Shown here: positions 51,008 through 60,372 of the stretch, in pieces
Numbering within the stretch: the stretch's first letter is position 1
Layout: every line of letters starts with the position of its first letter
DNA from: Dyadobacter sp. CY343
GTDB lineage: Bacteria > Bacteroidota > Bacteroidia > Cytophagales > Spirosomataceae
Assembly: GCF_021390335.1 (NCBI RefSeq)
Contig: NZ_JAJUXK010000010.1
Coordinates: forward strand, 124,001-188,000
Direction of reading: 5' to 3'
DNA: 64,000 nt
Translations under genes and position numbers: made by a program
The notes under the pieces: generated by a model
What the model saw: only the letters and a program-made list of their open reading frames with translations
Told to the model about the DNA's origin: nothing
Database searches by the model: none

Positions 51008-52317
51008 TCCTGATAACCAATCAATTTGCAGTCCTCAATATGATTCACACAGGTTTTCTGGAAAAGCTTTCAAGGAGATACGACATATCGCTGATATCTG
51101 ATTTGATCAACAAAAGGGATCTTGCGTCGATCAATGAACACTTTAACTGCTCCCTGGAACTGCTGAATACGAACGTTCCATCAGAAACCAGGTTTCTCCG
51201 TTATTTGCGATGGATTGAAAAGGTATTGTTTTTCATGACATTCAATACTTCTACGCGTCGTATTAAGGTGTTGCAGCTCGGGTTACCCTTCCGGTTTCTG
51301 TTGTATTGTTTCGATAAAATGCCGATCGCGAAGCGTTTTTCACGGTCAATGCTGACCAGAATCAGGGAGATAATTATGGTCATATCATCGAGGATGTTTC
51401 AAAAAGAGGGGCAAAGTGTGCTTCATTTTGATGGCGTAATGTCCTCGTCTCCGCTGGATATCCGCGAAAATATAATTGTCAATTTTCTTATTCGATACGC
51501 CAGGATTCCGGCGATGGGTGTCGTTATAAGTTGGGATAACCTGACCTCGAAAGGGCTGATCAATAGTGATTTTGATCAAATGCTCGTTTGGAACCAACAA
51601 ATGGCAGCGGAGTTTGAGCGGCTGTATTCGTTTTGTAAAACAGAGCCAAAAATATGCGTTTCGGGAGTTCCCAGATTTGATATTTACTTCGGGAAAAGAA
51701 CAAGCCGGCCAGCAAAGTCCGGAGGAAAAACGATCTTATTCGCGACCAGCGCACCTAAGCATTTCCCGGACCAGTATCAAATCGTCGAAGATCTGAGGGA
51801 ATACATGCAAACCAGAAACGGATTTTCATTACTTATAAGGTGCCACCCAGCAGACGATCCGGACGCTTACCGACAGTTTGCGGCTGAAAACGTGGAGATT
51901 TGGCCGTGGCAAAAACAAAATCGTTATTCTCCTTTCCCGGCGCTCGATTTTTTGGAAGTTTTAGCAGACACGCTATTTCGTTGTGACGTTTGTCTGCAGG
52001 TAGCCTCCACCATGCGTCTCGACGCAGCTGCATGTAACAAGCCGACTATTAGTATTGCTTATGATGGAAATAAGAAATTGCCCTACGCGCGTTCGGTCAG
52101 GCGTTTATATAGCTATTCGCATCAGATTCCGCTGAATCATCTTCGCATCGATCATCCTGTGTTTAGTAAAAAGGAGCTATTTGAATGCCTGGACAAATTG
52201 CTCGTAGACGACTTAGGAAGCACTGATCATAGATTGGCGATACAAAAATTCATTCATCACACCGAGGCAAAATCAGTCGACTCGATGATTCAATATGTGG
52301 ATGAATGGCTGGCTTAA
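50977..52317 (+). CDS. GT-B-like glycosyltransferase (candidate sialyltransferase)
   Basis: 446 residues with no membrane helices. Middle and C-terminal regions have the GT-B look: GVVISWDNLTSKGLINSDFD, FDQMLVWNQQMAAEFERLY, ICVSGVPRFDIYF, GKTILFATSAPKHFPDQ, LLIRCHPADDPDAY and VCLQVASTMRLDAAACNKPT. This resembles uncharacterised transferases related to CDP-glycerol/poly-sialic-like families. I recognise no GT29, GT42, GT52 or GT80 signature. Its place directly after neuA makes it the best candidate in the operon for using CMP-sialic acid. Start ATG 50977 overlaps neuA by 31 bp. Confidence 0.65.
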   Translation: METIPKRRLLILITNQFAVLNMIHTGFLEKLSRRYDISLISDLINKRDLASINEHFNCSLELLNTNVPSETRFLRYLRWIEKVLFFMTFNTSTRRIKVLQLGLPFRFLLYCFDKMPIAKRFSRSMLTRIREIIMVISSRMFQKEGQSVLHFDGVMSSSPLDIRENIIVNFLIRYARIPAMGVVISWDNLTSKGLINSDFDQMLVWNQQMAAEFERLYSFCKTEPKICVSGVPRFDIYFGKRTSRPAKSGGKTILFATSAPKHFPDQYQIVEDLREYMQTRNGFSLLIRCHPADDPDAYRQFAAENVEIWPWQKQNRYSPFPALDFLEVLADTLFRCDVCLQVASTMRLDAAACNKPTISIAYDGNKKLPYARSVRRLYSYSHQIPLNHLRIDHPVFSKKELFECLDKLLVDDLGSTDHRLAIQKFIHHTEAKSVDSMIQYVDEWLA

Positions 52318-53705
52318 TAGCGGAAATCGTGCTGAAAGGACTGGGCTCGCTATGTTTTACGAGCGCTTTTCTTTTCCTATTCCCTTCATTGACGGTTTTT
52401 GGAGATACTGAATTCCAACTTACTATCGTGCTTTCGTTTTATGTGTATTGTTTTGTTGTACTATTTACTTTCTCGCCTGACAAGCTCTTTCACGTCGTTT
52501 CGATTCCGCTTTTTACACAGTTTTTGCATTTGTTTCAAAAATATTCCTTTCCGGCCGGCGCTAATTCACTTTGGCGCTTAATGCCGTTTTTAATACTCAT
52601 TCTGTACTTTCTCAATTTTTTTGTCAAAAAGAAGATTACAATATCTGCTTACGAAAAGCTGTTTCTGATCGTCTGGATTGTGCTGGGCTTTTTTTATCTA
52701 TCCATATCTCCAAATCTCGGGCCTATTATAGTAGGGTCAATTGTTCTTAACCTGCTCATTTTGCCCTGCTATTTTATCTATCTGAGATTTGCAATGCAGG
52801 CAACAGACTTTTGCCGTGAACTTGAAAAGTACTTATTCGTCAGCTACCTGATATTAGGCGTCGGAACTTTCGGTTTGGTCATCGCCGGAGCTGCTTATAA
52901 AGGTTCGGACAACTTATTGGCTACCAGGAATATTACTGATACCAATATAACAATGGCCTATTTTTTGTTGTTGTGGCCATTTGCGATGCTGTATGGGGCC
53001 AGGTTCAGGCAGCAATTTCTTCGTTTTATCACAAGTTCAGTGACTCTGGCGATTCTCGTCGCCGTGGTTGTACTTTCATTTTCAAGGGGAGCGGTATTGT
53101 TGATCGGCCCTTTTATCCTGATTTCCCTCTGGCTCACTTCAAGGAAGGCGCTTATGCTTATTCTGATGATCCTTTCCGGCATAACCCTGCTCTTTCTGGC
53201 TCAAATCGAAACTTTCCTTGCAACCCAGGATCTATCCTACTTTTGGAAACTGAGATTTGGTGAAGTTTCAAAAGGAAATGCGATCAGTAAGCTGCTCGAA
53301 GCCAGCGGCAGAAATGAAATCCAGGCAATCGCTTACAAATTGTTCCTTGCCAGTCCGCTGGTTGGGCATGGTACCGGTAGCTTCGAAGTACTGGGTCCCG
53401 GTTATCGGGAAGCGCATTCACTTTGGTATACATTACTGGCAGAGAACGGGTTACTCGGAGTTATTCTGATGTACCTGCTTTTATCAAAATGCTTCTGCAC
53501 TGTGTGGACGGTAAACGCCGGCGGGAGAAAATATATGGTAATGCCGCTCTCCATACTTTTTTACCTGCTATTCAACCACACTGTTGGAAGCGTTTTCGTG
53601 ATCATCCCATCCAAAAGTGTGACCGTTAATTGCATAGCCCCAATCTTGCTTATATGCCAGTATTTCTATGCGAAACGCCAGGTTTTAACTTATTTCGATG
53701 GCTAA
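52305..53705 (+). CDS. Wzy-like polysaccharide polymerase / O-antigen ligase family
   Basis: 466 residues with about eleven to twelve membrane helices. A large periplasmic loop between helices holds GHGTGSFEVLGPGYREAHSLW, followed by TLLAENGLLGVILMYLLLSK. This H-x6-N...E-x-G-x-G pattern is typical of the WaaL/Wzy family. It would join repeat units in the periplasm or attach them. Start overlaps the preceding gene by 13 bp, and its end overlaps the next by 8 bp. Confidence 0.83.
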   Translation: MAGLIAEIVLKGLGSLCFTSAFLFLFPSLTVFGDTEFQLTIVLSFYVYCFVVLFTFSPDKLFHVVSIPLFTQFLHLFQKYSFPAGANSLWRLMPFLILILYFLNFFVKKKITISAYEKLFLIVWIVLGFFYLSISPNLGPIIVGSIVLNLLILPCYFIYLRFAMQATDFCRELEKYLFVSYLILGVGTFGLVIAGAAYKGSDNLLATRNITDTNITMAYFLLLWPFAMLYGARFRQQFLRFITSSVTLAILVAVVVLSFSRGAVLLIGPFILISLWLTSRKALMLILMILSGITLLFLAQIETFLATQDLSYFWKLRFGEVSKGNAISKLLEASGRNEIQAIAYKLFLASPLVGHGTGSFEVLGPGYREAHSLWYTLLAENGLLGVILMYLLLSKCFCTVWTVNAGGRKYMVMPLSILFYLLFNHTVGSVFVIIPSKSVTVNCIAPILLICQYFYAKRQVLTYFDG

Positions 53706-54675
53706 CATATTGATTATTGGCCGGTTGCCCCCACCGATCGGTGGAGTCACTATCCACGTGAGCCGGCTGATCGAGAACCTGGAACGAATCGGTTTCAAAA
53801 ATTTCGACTTCGCTGACTTGAATGAAGGTCTTCCGGGTGTCCTTTGGAAATTTGTTACAAACCGTGCGATCCATCTGCATTTGTCCAATCCTTACTGGCA
53901 ATTGTGCGTGGCGCTGATTTGCAGACTATTGCTGAAAAAACTGATGGTCACCTATCATGGAAATTGGGGACGTTATGATTTGGCTGGAAATCTCTCCGTC
54001 ACTTTATCCTGCTGGCTAGCGCACACTCCTATTATTCAAAATGAGGAAAGTTTCAAAAAGGCATTTCAATGGAACAGGAATGCGAAACTAATCTCAACCT
54101 ACCTCCACTCCGACTATATTGCGCCGCTTGACCCAGACACTTCGTCACTGCTTTTGAATTTTACCAAAAAATACAAACTTATAACCTGCACGAATGCATG
54201 GAATGTGGCATTTGATAAACACGGAAAGGAGATTTACGGAATTTCTGAACTGGTTGAATGGGCTGCGGAAAACGGAAAATACGCGTTAGTTATCTCCGAT
54301 CCCTCCGGTAACTATGCGCCGTTTATTAAACAAAAATATCAAAAGATTTCTGCTAATGTGCTGTTTCTGTCCATTCCGCACGATTTCAGGAACGTCCTGA
54401 AAGTGTCAGATGCATTTATCAGAAATACTTCCACCGACGGGGTATCTCTGTCAATTTGTGAAGCAATGAAGTTGAATGTACCGGTTTTAGCCTCCGATTC
54501 GGTTAGTCGGCCGGCACATTGCGGCATATTCAAAAGTTTATGGCAACTGGATCTGGAAAGTGAAATCGTTGCGGGGAGAAAGATGCTTTCCGGCAGCAAT
54601 AGCGAACTATGTGGCGGAGAGGTTATTCAGAGATTGATTGCGGTGTATCGGGAAATACTGGCAGATAGAAGTTGA
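53698..54675 (+). CDS. GT4-like glycosyltransferase
   Basis: 325 residues. The N-terminal ILIIGRLPPPIGGVTIHVSR is the typical start of GT group 1/4 proteins. VTYHGNWGRYDLAGN marks the acceptor side, and FIRNTSTDGVSLSICEAMKL with the E of EAMKLNVPVLASD corresponds to the EX7E-like donor site. It is the last gene of the sialic acid operon and overlaps the polymerase by 8 bp. Sugar specificity unknown. Confidence 0.82.
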   Translation: MANILIIGRLPPPIGGVTIHVSRLIENLERIGFKNFDFADLNEGLPGVLWKFVTNRAIHLHLSNPYWQLCVALICRLLLKKLMVTYHGNWGRYDLAGNLSVTLSCWLAHTPIIQNEESFKKAFQWNRNAKLISTYLHSDYIAPLDPDTSSLLLNFTKKYKLITCTNAWNVAFDKHGKEIYGISELVEWAAENGKYALVISDPSGNYAPFIKQKYQKISANVLFLSIPHDFRNVLKVSDAFIRNTSTDGVSLSICEAMKLNVPVLASDSVSRPAHCGIFKSLWQLDLESEIVAGRKMLSGSNSELCGGEVIQRLIAVYREILADRS

Positions 54676-55068
54676 GCTGCTTCAAAAAAACAAAGGCATA
54701 GAAAAATTTCCATGCCCTGTTTCACACTATACACACACTATATTTTTAATATCTATATCAATCTATTTGATGGCTCTCGGATTCAATTCCAATACCGCAA
54801 AATAACAAACTAAAGTAATTAGAAAAAAACTTTCGATTGTGAATTTCTAAATTCTAATAAGAAAATAATGGATAATTTTTAAATACAATTCGGCAAAATC
54901 CATTAAGGTGTCAAATTTAGGGAAATATTCTTTAATAATTGCTCAAAGGTTTGCCTCTCGTTACATTCGTATACGCGAAATTTTAGTATTGTCTTTTTTG
55001 TTCCTAAGACACATACGCGAGAATGAGAGGAGCTGCGCGATCGCGTTAACGAAATTAGATTACAGTAC
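54676..55068. other. AT-rich intergenic region before dnaG
   Basis: About 390 bp, very AT-rich in the first two thirds. No terminator hairpin was identified after the glycosyltransferase gene. A 71-codon minus-strand frame at its right end (54903-55118) overlaps the start of dnaG and is rejected. It must hold the dnaG promoter, but no element can be pinned. Confidence 0.5.
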
Positions 55069-57066
55069 ATGAGGATCAATCCTGAAACCGTAGACCGCAT
55101 CAAGCAGGCCGCCGACATTGTGGAGGTGGTAGGAGATTTTGTGTCCCTGAAAAAAAAAGGTGCAAACTATTCAGCCTGCTGCCCGTTTCACAATGAAAAA
55201 ACACCCTCTTTCAACGTAAACCCGGTTAGACAGATCTATAAGTGCTTTGGCTGCGGGGCTGCGGGCGATTCGATCAAGTTCGTAATGGATGTTGATAATG
55301 TAGGTTATGGAGAAGCATTACGCTATCTGGCCGGCAAATACAATATCGAGATCGAGGAGGAGGAGATGACCGATGAGGAAACACTCCGGCAAAACGAGCG
55401 GGAGAGTCTGTATATCGTGCTCAACTTCGCCAAGAATTTTTATCAGAACCAGCTCCAAAACTCAGACGAAGGACAGTCGATCGGATTGAGCTATTTCCGG
55501 GAAAGGGGATTTACGAATGAGATCAGGCAGAAATTCGAGCTGGGTTACAGTCTGGACACCTGGGATTCCTTTTCCAAAGAGGCGCTTGAAAAGGGTTATT
55601 CGGCGGAGCTGCTTGAAAAAGCCGGGCTGCTGATTCCCCGGGAAAGCAGCAGCAGCGGTGGGTACGACAGGTTCAGAGGCCGGGTGATTTTTCCTATTCA
55701 CCATGTCGGCGGAAAAGTGATCGCTTTCGGCGCGCGTATTCTGAAATCTGACAGCAGTTCGAAAGCCAATCAACCTAAATATTTAAACTCACCTGAAACG
55801 GCGGTTTATCACAAAAGTGATGTACTGTACGGAATATTTCAGGCCAAAAACGCAATAAGGCAACTTGATCATTGCTACCTGGTTGAAGGGTATACAGACG
55901 TTATTTCATTGCATCAGGCTGGAATCGAGAATGTTGTAGCATCTTCGGGTACTTCGCTCACCATCGAGCAAATCAAGCTGATCGGTCGTTTTACACCTAA
56001 CGTAACAATACTTTACGATGGGGATATTGCCGGGATAAAAGCTGCATTGCGAGGTTTGGATCTGGTTTTAGAAGAAGGTCTGAATGTTAATATCGTATTA
56101 TTTCCCGATGGCGACGATCCCGATAGTTATGTGCGGAAAGTGGGTGCGGAGGCTTTCAAGCAATATTTAAAGAAAGCTTCGAAAGACTTTATCACATTTA
56201 AAACCGAAGTACTGCTACAAGATGCGGGTGATGATCCTTTCCGGCTGGCTGCTGTGATTGGCGAAGTGGTGAGCAGTATCGTGAAGATTCCTGATGCGAT
56301 CAAACGGCAGGTGTTTTTTCGGCGCACATCGGAAATGATGAAGGTGGATGAGCAAATGCTGATCACCGAGGGCAACAAGCTCGCGCGCAGACTGTCAACT
56401 CAGAAAAAGCCTGAAAGAGCTCCGTTTCAAGCCGGCAGTATGCCCGAGGGGCCGAATGATATTGGTTCGATGCCGGGGAATTTCACTTTTTCCGAAGACG
56501 ACTTCAATCCTTTTGAGCCGGAGCCAGTCACGCACGAGGCGCCGCAAAAAAGTAAGTTATATTACCAGGAAGAAGCCTTTACGCGTCTTTTGGTGCTTTT
56601 TGGGACAAAGGAACTGGAACCTACCATCACAGTTTGTCAATACGTACTCGGCGAGATTGACGGAATAGATTTTAAAGATCCCATTTTTCAACATTTGCTG
56701 ACTCTCTTTCGTGAAAACCTGGGGCGTAATTATGTACCAGACACAGACTATTTCCTCAATCACCACGAATCCGAGATCAGAACGCTGACAATAGGCTGGC
56801 TGACAAGTAAGTATGAGCTGAGCGGGCTCTGGTCCGAAAAGTATGAGATATATGTTCCGTTTGAGGCGGATGTATTGGACAAAACCGCCTTCGTGAATAT
56901 CCTGCGGTTGAAAAAGGCGTTTATTGAGGAAAAAATGAAGGTATGTCTCGACCAGGCGGTATACGCAAAGTCTGAGGAGGAACAGACCAATATTATGGGC
57001 GAGTTTATTTTTTATAAGGGTATCAGTATGGCGGCTGCCAAAGAATTGGGAAGTGTTATCGGATAA
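55069..57066 (+). CDS. dnaG: DNA primase DnaG
   Basis: 665 residues. N-terminal CHC2 zinc ribbon (CCPFHNEKTPSFNVNPVRQI and YKCFGCGAAGDSIKF: C-x2-H ... C-x2-C), catalytic core with the TOPRIM motifs YLVEGYTDVISLHQ (Glu) and ILYDGDIAGIKAALRG (D-x-D region). The C-terminal helicase-binding region starts near 500. It synthesises RNA primers at the replication fork. This is the chromosomal copy; the IME has its own shorter primase. Length and order of domains are normal. Confidence 0.96.
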   Translation: MRINPETVDRIKQAADIVEVVGDFVSLKKKGANYSACCPFHNEKTPSFNVNPVRQIYKCFGCGAAGDSIKFVMDVDNVGYGEALRYLAGKYNIEIEEEEMTDEETLRQNERESLYIVLNFAKNFYQNQLQNSDEGQSIGLSYFRERGFTNEIRQKFELGYSLDTWDSFSKEALEKGYSAELLEKAGLLIPRESSSSGGYDRFRGRVIFPIHHVGGKVIAFGARILKSDSSSKANQPKYLNSPETAVYHKSDVLYGIFQAKNAIRQLDHCYLVEGYTDVISLHQAGIENVVASSGTSLTIEQIKLIGRFTPNVTILYDGDIAGIKAALRGLDLVLEEGLNVNIVLFPDGDDPDSYVRKVGAEAFKQYLKKASKDFITFKTEVLLQDAGDDPFRLAAVIGEVVSSIVKIPDAIKRQVFFRRTSEMMKVDEQMLITEGNKLARRLSTQKKPERAPFQAGSMPEGPNDIGSMPGNFTFSEDDFNPFEPEPVTHEAPQKSKLYYQEEAFTRLLVLFGTKELEPTITVCQYVLGEIDGIDFKDPIFQHLLTLFRENLGRNYVPDTDYFLNHHESEIRTLTIGWLTSKYELSGLWSEKYEIYVPFEADVLDKTAFVNILRLKKAFIEEKMKVCLDQAVYAKSEEEQTNIMGEFIFYKGISMAAAKELGSVIG

Positions 57067-57081
57067 CTAAAATAGCTGATC

Positions 57082-57630
57082 ATGAAAAGTATCGTTTCTG
57101 CAACGCTGGGGCTGATTTTAATTGTAATGGCCAGTTGTAGCACCTCGTATAAAGTTTTGAAACCAAAGCAGGAAGACAGTTTCAGGCTTTCGGATTATCC
57201 AACATTTGGATTCTATGAAATCGAAGCTTCCGGAGATACGGTTTCAAAGAAGTTTGAACAGAACGTTGAAGTTATCAAAGCGGCAGTCGCTCAGAATTTG
57301 CAGGCGAAAGGCCTCGATGAGGCGCGGGACGCGAATTTGAAGGTGAATATCGCGCTCTCAGTAGAGGAGAAAGAGCAAACCAGACAAACTGATTTTCGGA
57401 CGGACGGACTGCCGCGCTACATGGGCCAGCGCCGTTATTCCTGGAAAAGTGAAGAGGTTGTAATAGGTAAATACAGGCAGGGAACATTGATGATTGACCT
57501 GGTAGATGCTGCAAATAACAAACTCGTGTGGCAGGGTGGCGCTTCCGGCATTATCCCGGAAAAGAGTAAGAATTTCAAGGAAGATATTGATCAGGCAGTC
57601 GCAGAGATTATTGGTCAAATTCCAAAGTAA
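57082..57630 (+). CDS. DUF4136 lipoprotein
   Basis: 182 residues. Signal IVMASC gives the lipobox. The mature protein has YPTFGFYEIEASGDT ... NVEVIKAAVAQNLQAKGLDE and a C-terminal VDAANNKLVWQGGASGII region, diagnostic of DUF4136. It is a small outer-membrane-facing lipoprotein with no known function. It begins 15 bp after the dnaG stop and probably shares its transcript. Confidence 0.88.
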   Translation: MKSIVSATLGLILIVMASCSTSYKVLKPKQEDSFRLSDYPTFGFYEIEASGDTVSKKFEQNVEVIKAAVAQNLQAKGLDEARDANLKVNIALSVEEKEQTRQTDFRTDGLPRYMGQRRYSWKSEEVVIGKYRQGTLMIDLVDAANNKLVWQGGASGIIPEKSKNFKEDIDQAVAEIIGQIPK

Positions 57631-57641
57631 GGCGCAAGAAA

Positions 57642-57680
57642 AAGGCCAGTTCATTGCGAACCGGCCTTCCTAATATTTTT
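57642..57680. terminator. Bidirectional terminator
   Basis: AAGGCCAGTTC (57642-57652) pairs with GAACCGGCCTT (57658-57668), one A-C mismatch, 5-base loop; A-rich on the left and T-rich after 57675. It lies between two convergent genes (DUF4136 and YtxH). Confidence 0.8.
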
Positions 57681-57694
57681 ATATGGGAGTGCGA

Positions 57695-57991
57695 TTAGTG
57701 ATTTACTACGCCGCGCACTTTGTCATTTACATTGTCAGCGACAGCACCAGCTTTGTCTTTCACCGTGCTTACGTTTTTCAGGAAGCCTTCTTTCAATTTA
57801 TCAGCTAAAACAGATAGCTCTTCGAGGCTTTTTTCATATTTATCTTTGGCATTTCCCCCCAGGTCATTCGCTCTGTGCTTGATCAGCTTGCGAGTGTCTT
57901 TTCCGTTTTTAGGAGCAACCAAAAGGCCGATTGCGATGCCTGTAAGCAATGCACCAATAGAGCCTATCAAAAATTTTTGATTCTTGTTCAT
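57695..57991 (-). CDS. YtxH-domain stress-like protein
   Basis: 98 residues. The N-terminal segment SIGALLTGIAIGLLVAPKNG, a membrane helix ending in the APKxGxxxR motif, defines the YtxH family, and TRKLIKHRANDLGGNAKDKY continues it. An amphipathic tail follows. Function in general stress is only suggested by the family. It converges on the DUF4136 gene and is divergent from the gene at 58048. Confidence 0.9.
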   Translation of the reverse strand: MNKNQKFLIGSIGALLTGIAIGLLVAPKNGKDTRKLIKHRANDLGGNAKDKYEKSLEELSVLADKLKEGFLKNVSTVKDKAGAVADNVNDKVRGVVNH

Positions 57992-58047
57992 ATGAATTTC
58001 CTATTTTGTGATAATAATAGATTAGAATAGCAAGCAACAAAAATACT

Positions 58048-59199
58048 GTGCCAATTTCTTTAAATACTTCTTCAATAGGCTGCTTCAAATATCTGACGGC
58101 GCTTTTCATTTCATTACAGGTCTCCCTGTCAATGCCGGTTTATGCGCAATGGAGGGTTATGGATATCAAATCAAATATTCACATGCGGGCTGTCCACACC
58201 GTTTCGCCTACTATCTGCTGGGTTGGGGGCTCGAAAGGGACGATTTTGAAAACAACCAATGGCGGAAAGACCTGGGCAACGTATAAAGTACCCGGCGCCG
58301 ACTCCCTGGATTTCCGGGATGTGCATGCAATCAATAAGAATACATTGGTGGCGATGAGCGCAGGAGAATCCGAGAAAGGTCAGGCGAAAATATACCGGAC
58401 CGAAGATGGCGGTGAGAGCTGGAACCTTGTGTACCAAACTACACAAAATGGGGTTTTTCTGGATGGAATCGACTTTTGGGATAAAAATAAAGGGATTTGT
58501 CTGGGTGATCCGATCGACGGAAAACTGTTCATATTGACTACCGAAGACGGAGGTAAAAGATGGGCTGAACTACCAATCGAAAAGCGTCCGGTGGCAGAAC
58601 CCGGCGAAGCTTGCTTCGCTGCGAGTGGTACTTCTGTTATTACTTTCGGAAAAAGTAATGTGTACATCGGTACCGGAGGATCGAAAATGGCGCGCGTATT
58701 CAGGTCAGAAGATTTTGGGCAAAGCTGGAAAGTATCCGCAACGCCACTACCGGCCGGACCTACCAGCGGGATATTTGGGTTGAGGTTTTGGTCAAATAAA
58801 AATGGAATTGCTGTGGGCGGGGATTACAAAAAAACCACCGACTCGACATTAAATGTGCTGCTTACAAAAGACGGCGGAGTAACCTGGATTCTATCAAAAA
58901 TGACCGTTCCGGCCGGCTTGAAAGAGTGTGTTGCATTGTATCAAAAAACCGACGCAATATGGACGGGGGAGACGCAGCTCCGGGCAGATGATTACGCCCT
59001 GGTCGCGACTGGCCCCTCCGGCAGCAGCTATTCTATTGACCGCGGTAAATCGTGGCGGTTTTTGGGGAAAGAAGGATTCCACGCGGTCAGTTTCGCAGGC
59101 AATGTAGGTTACGGAGTAGGAGCCAGCGGTTTGATCGGGAAAGTGGAAAAGCTTTCTTTCAAAAAGAGAAAAAGAAAACTGGTATTTGTTGATGAATAG
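58048..59199 (+). CDS. Secreted BNR/Ycf48-like repeat protein
   Basis: 383 residues. GTG at 58048 is the only fitting start for the signal peptide (FKYLTALFISLQVSLSMPVYAQ). Beta-propeller repeats of the BNR/sialidase-Asp-box/Ycf48 type appear at least four times: GGSKGTILKTTNGGKTWATY, KIYRTEDGGESWNLVYQT, LTTEDGGKRWAELPIEKR and LTKDGGVTWILSKMTVP. The ending KKRKRKLV is basic. It probably binds a surface partner. Enzyme residues of a sialidase are not seen, so a sialidase role is not supported. Confidence 0.8.
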   Translation: MPISLNTSSIGCFKYLTALFISLQVSLSMPVYAQWRVMDIKSNIHMRAVHTVSPTICWVGGSKGTILKTTNGGKTWATYKVPGADSLDFRDVHAINKNTLVAMSAGESEKGQAKIYRTEDGGESWNLVYQTTQNGVFLDGIDFWDKNKGICLGDPIDGKLFILTTEDGGKRWAELPIEKRPVAEPGEACFAASGTSVITFGKSNVYIGTGGSKMARVFRSEDFGQSWKVSATPLPAGPTSGIFGLRFWSNKNGIAVGGDYKKTTDSTLNVLLTKDGGVTWILSKMTVPAGLKECVALYQKTDAIWTGETQLRADDYALVATGPSGSSYSIDRGKSWRFLGKEGFHAVSFAGNVGYGVGASGLIGKVEKLSFKKRKRKLVFVDE

Positions 59200-59217
59200 C
59201 TGGCTTGCATTAGTGCC

Positions 59218-60225
59218 TTAAATCCTGTCAATCAATTCCTTAACAGTCCTGATCTCGCGGCCGGCCAGATGATCTGCGATGGCGGCGGCATGATCCCGGC
59301 CATTTTCAATAAAGACTTTTTCGGTGAATACGCCCGCCATAACTGTCCCGCAAAGGTAGAGTCCGGGTATATTCGTTTCGAAATCCTCGGTATTGAATGT
59401 AGGTACTTTCGTCGCCGGGTCCAGTTTTACGCCGCATCTTGTAAGTAGATGTTCGTCAGGTAAATAGCCCACCAGCAGGAACACAAAATCGGCCGGAAGC
59501 CACTCAGTTTCTCCCGTTTCAGTATTTCTGATCAGCATTCGGCCAGGCTCAATGGCCTCGGTTACACTATTGAAACGCGTGTGGATCTTGCCTTCTTTCA
59601 CGCGATTTTTAACATCAGGTACCAGCCAATATTTCACTTTTGTCCTGAAATCGGCCTCTTTATGTACGATCGTCACGTGTGCATCGTGGCGGTACAATTC
59701 CAATGCAGCTTCCACGGAAGAGTTAGAACCGCCTACCAGAACCACATTTGTAAACGAATATTTAAAAGGCTCATCATAGTAATGCGAAACATGCGGCAGG
59801 TTTTCGCCAGGCACATTCAACAGTCTGGGCACATCAAAATAACCCGTAGCGAGCACCACATTTTTCGACTGAAAAATCTGCCCGTCGTTTGTATAAGTCA
59901 GAAAAGTGCCGTCAGGTTGTTTCTCGGCGCGATCTACATCTATAAATAACTTGAAATTGAGGTTATAATAGCCGGCCACCTTGCGGTAATATTGCAGCGC
60001 CTCGTTGCGGCTGGCTTTCACTTCCGAAATAGCAAAAGGGATCCCACCGATCTCGATATTCTCAGCGGTGGAAAAAAATCGCATTCTCCTGGGATAGTTC
60101 CGGATCGATTCGGTCAGGTTTCCTTTTTCCAAAATCAGGTAATCCATGCCGCTTTTGGCAAGTTCCACGCCCATTGCCAGTCCGCAAGGACCACCGCCGA
60201 TTACTATAACATCGTAAATGTGCAT
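59218..60225 (-). CDS. ypdA: YpdA-type flavin-dependent reductase (putative bacillithiol disulfide reductase)
   Basis: 335 residues. Two Rossmann motifs are visible: VIVIGGGPCGLAMGVELAKS near the start and VVLVGGSNSSVEAALELYRH in the middle. The family segment NYPRRMRFFSTAENIEIGGI is typical. The protein is a thioredoxin-reductase-like oxidoreductase without the CxxC active site; in Firmicutes YpdA reduces bacillithiol disulphide, and I infer a similar thiol role here. The end (GVFTEKVFIENGRDHAAAIA) closes the FAD fold. Single gene convergent with the BNR gene. Confidence 0.88.
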   Translation of the reverse strand: MHIYDVIVIGGGPCGLAMGVELAKSGMDYLILEKGNLTESIRNYPRRMRFFSTAENIEIGGIPFAISEVKASRNEALQYYRKVAGYYNLNFKLFIDVDRAEKQPDGTFLTYTNDGQIFQSKNVVLATGYFDVPRLLNVPGENLPHVSHYYDEPFKYSFTNVVLVGGSNSSVEAALELYRHDAHVTIVHKEADFRTKVKYWLVPDVKNRVKEGKIHTRFNSVTEAIEPGRMLIRNTETGETEWLPADFVFLLVGYLPDEHLLTRCGVKLDPATKVPTFNTEDFETNIPGLYLCGTVMAGVFTEKVFIENGRDHAAAIADHLAGREIRTVKELIDRI

Positions 60226-60372
60226 TACGTCAGATATGTTTTGATTCTATGTATTTCCGGCAGCCTGCTCGCCGGAACGCCGCCTATTCAATTTAACCCG
60301 GCAAATCGGATATTGGTTTCTGAACTTTGTAAATTCGCTTACGGTTAAAAATGAGCGATATTCCGCAAAAAA

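Noticed and set aside
54903..55118. 71-codon minus-strand frame
   Set aside because: Overlaps the start of dnaG and reads as its antisense; no independent support.
57909..58109. 66-codon minus-strand frame with a hydrophobic stretch
   Set aside because: Overlaps YtxH in another frame and the start of the BNR gene; the hydrophobic part is not enough evidence.
58048..59199. Sialidase for the sialic acid locus
   Set aside because: The BNR-like repeats are of the Ycf48 type; no catalytic Arg triad, Asp or Tyr/Glu arrangement of sialidases could be made out.
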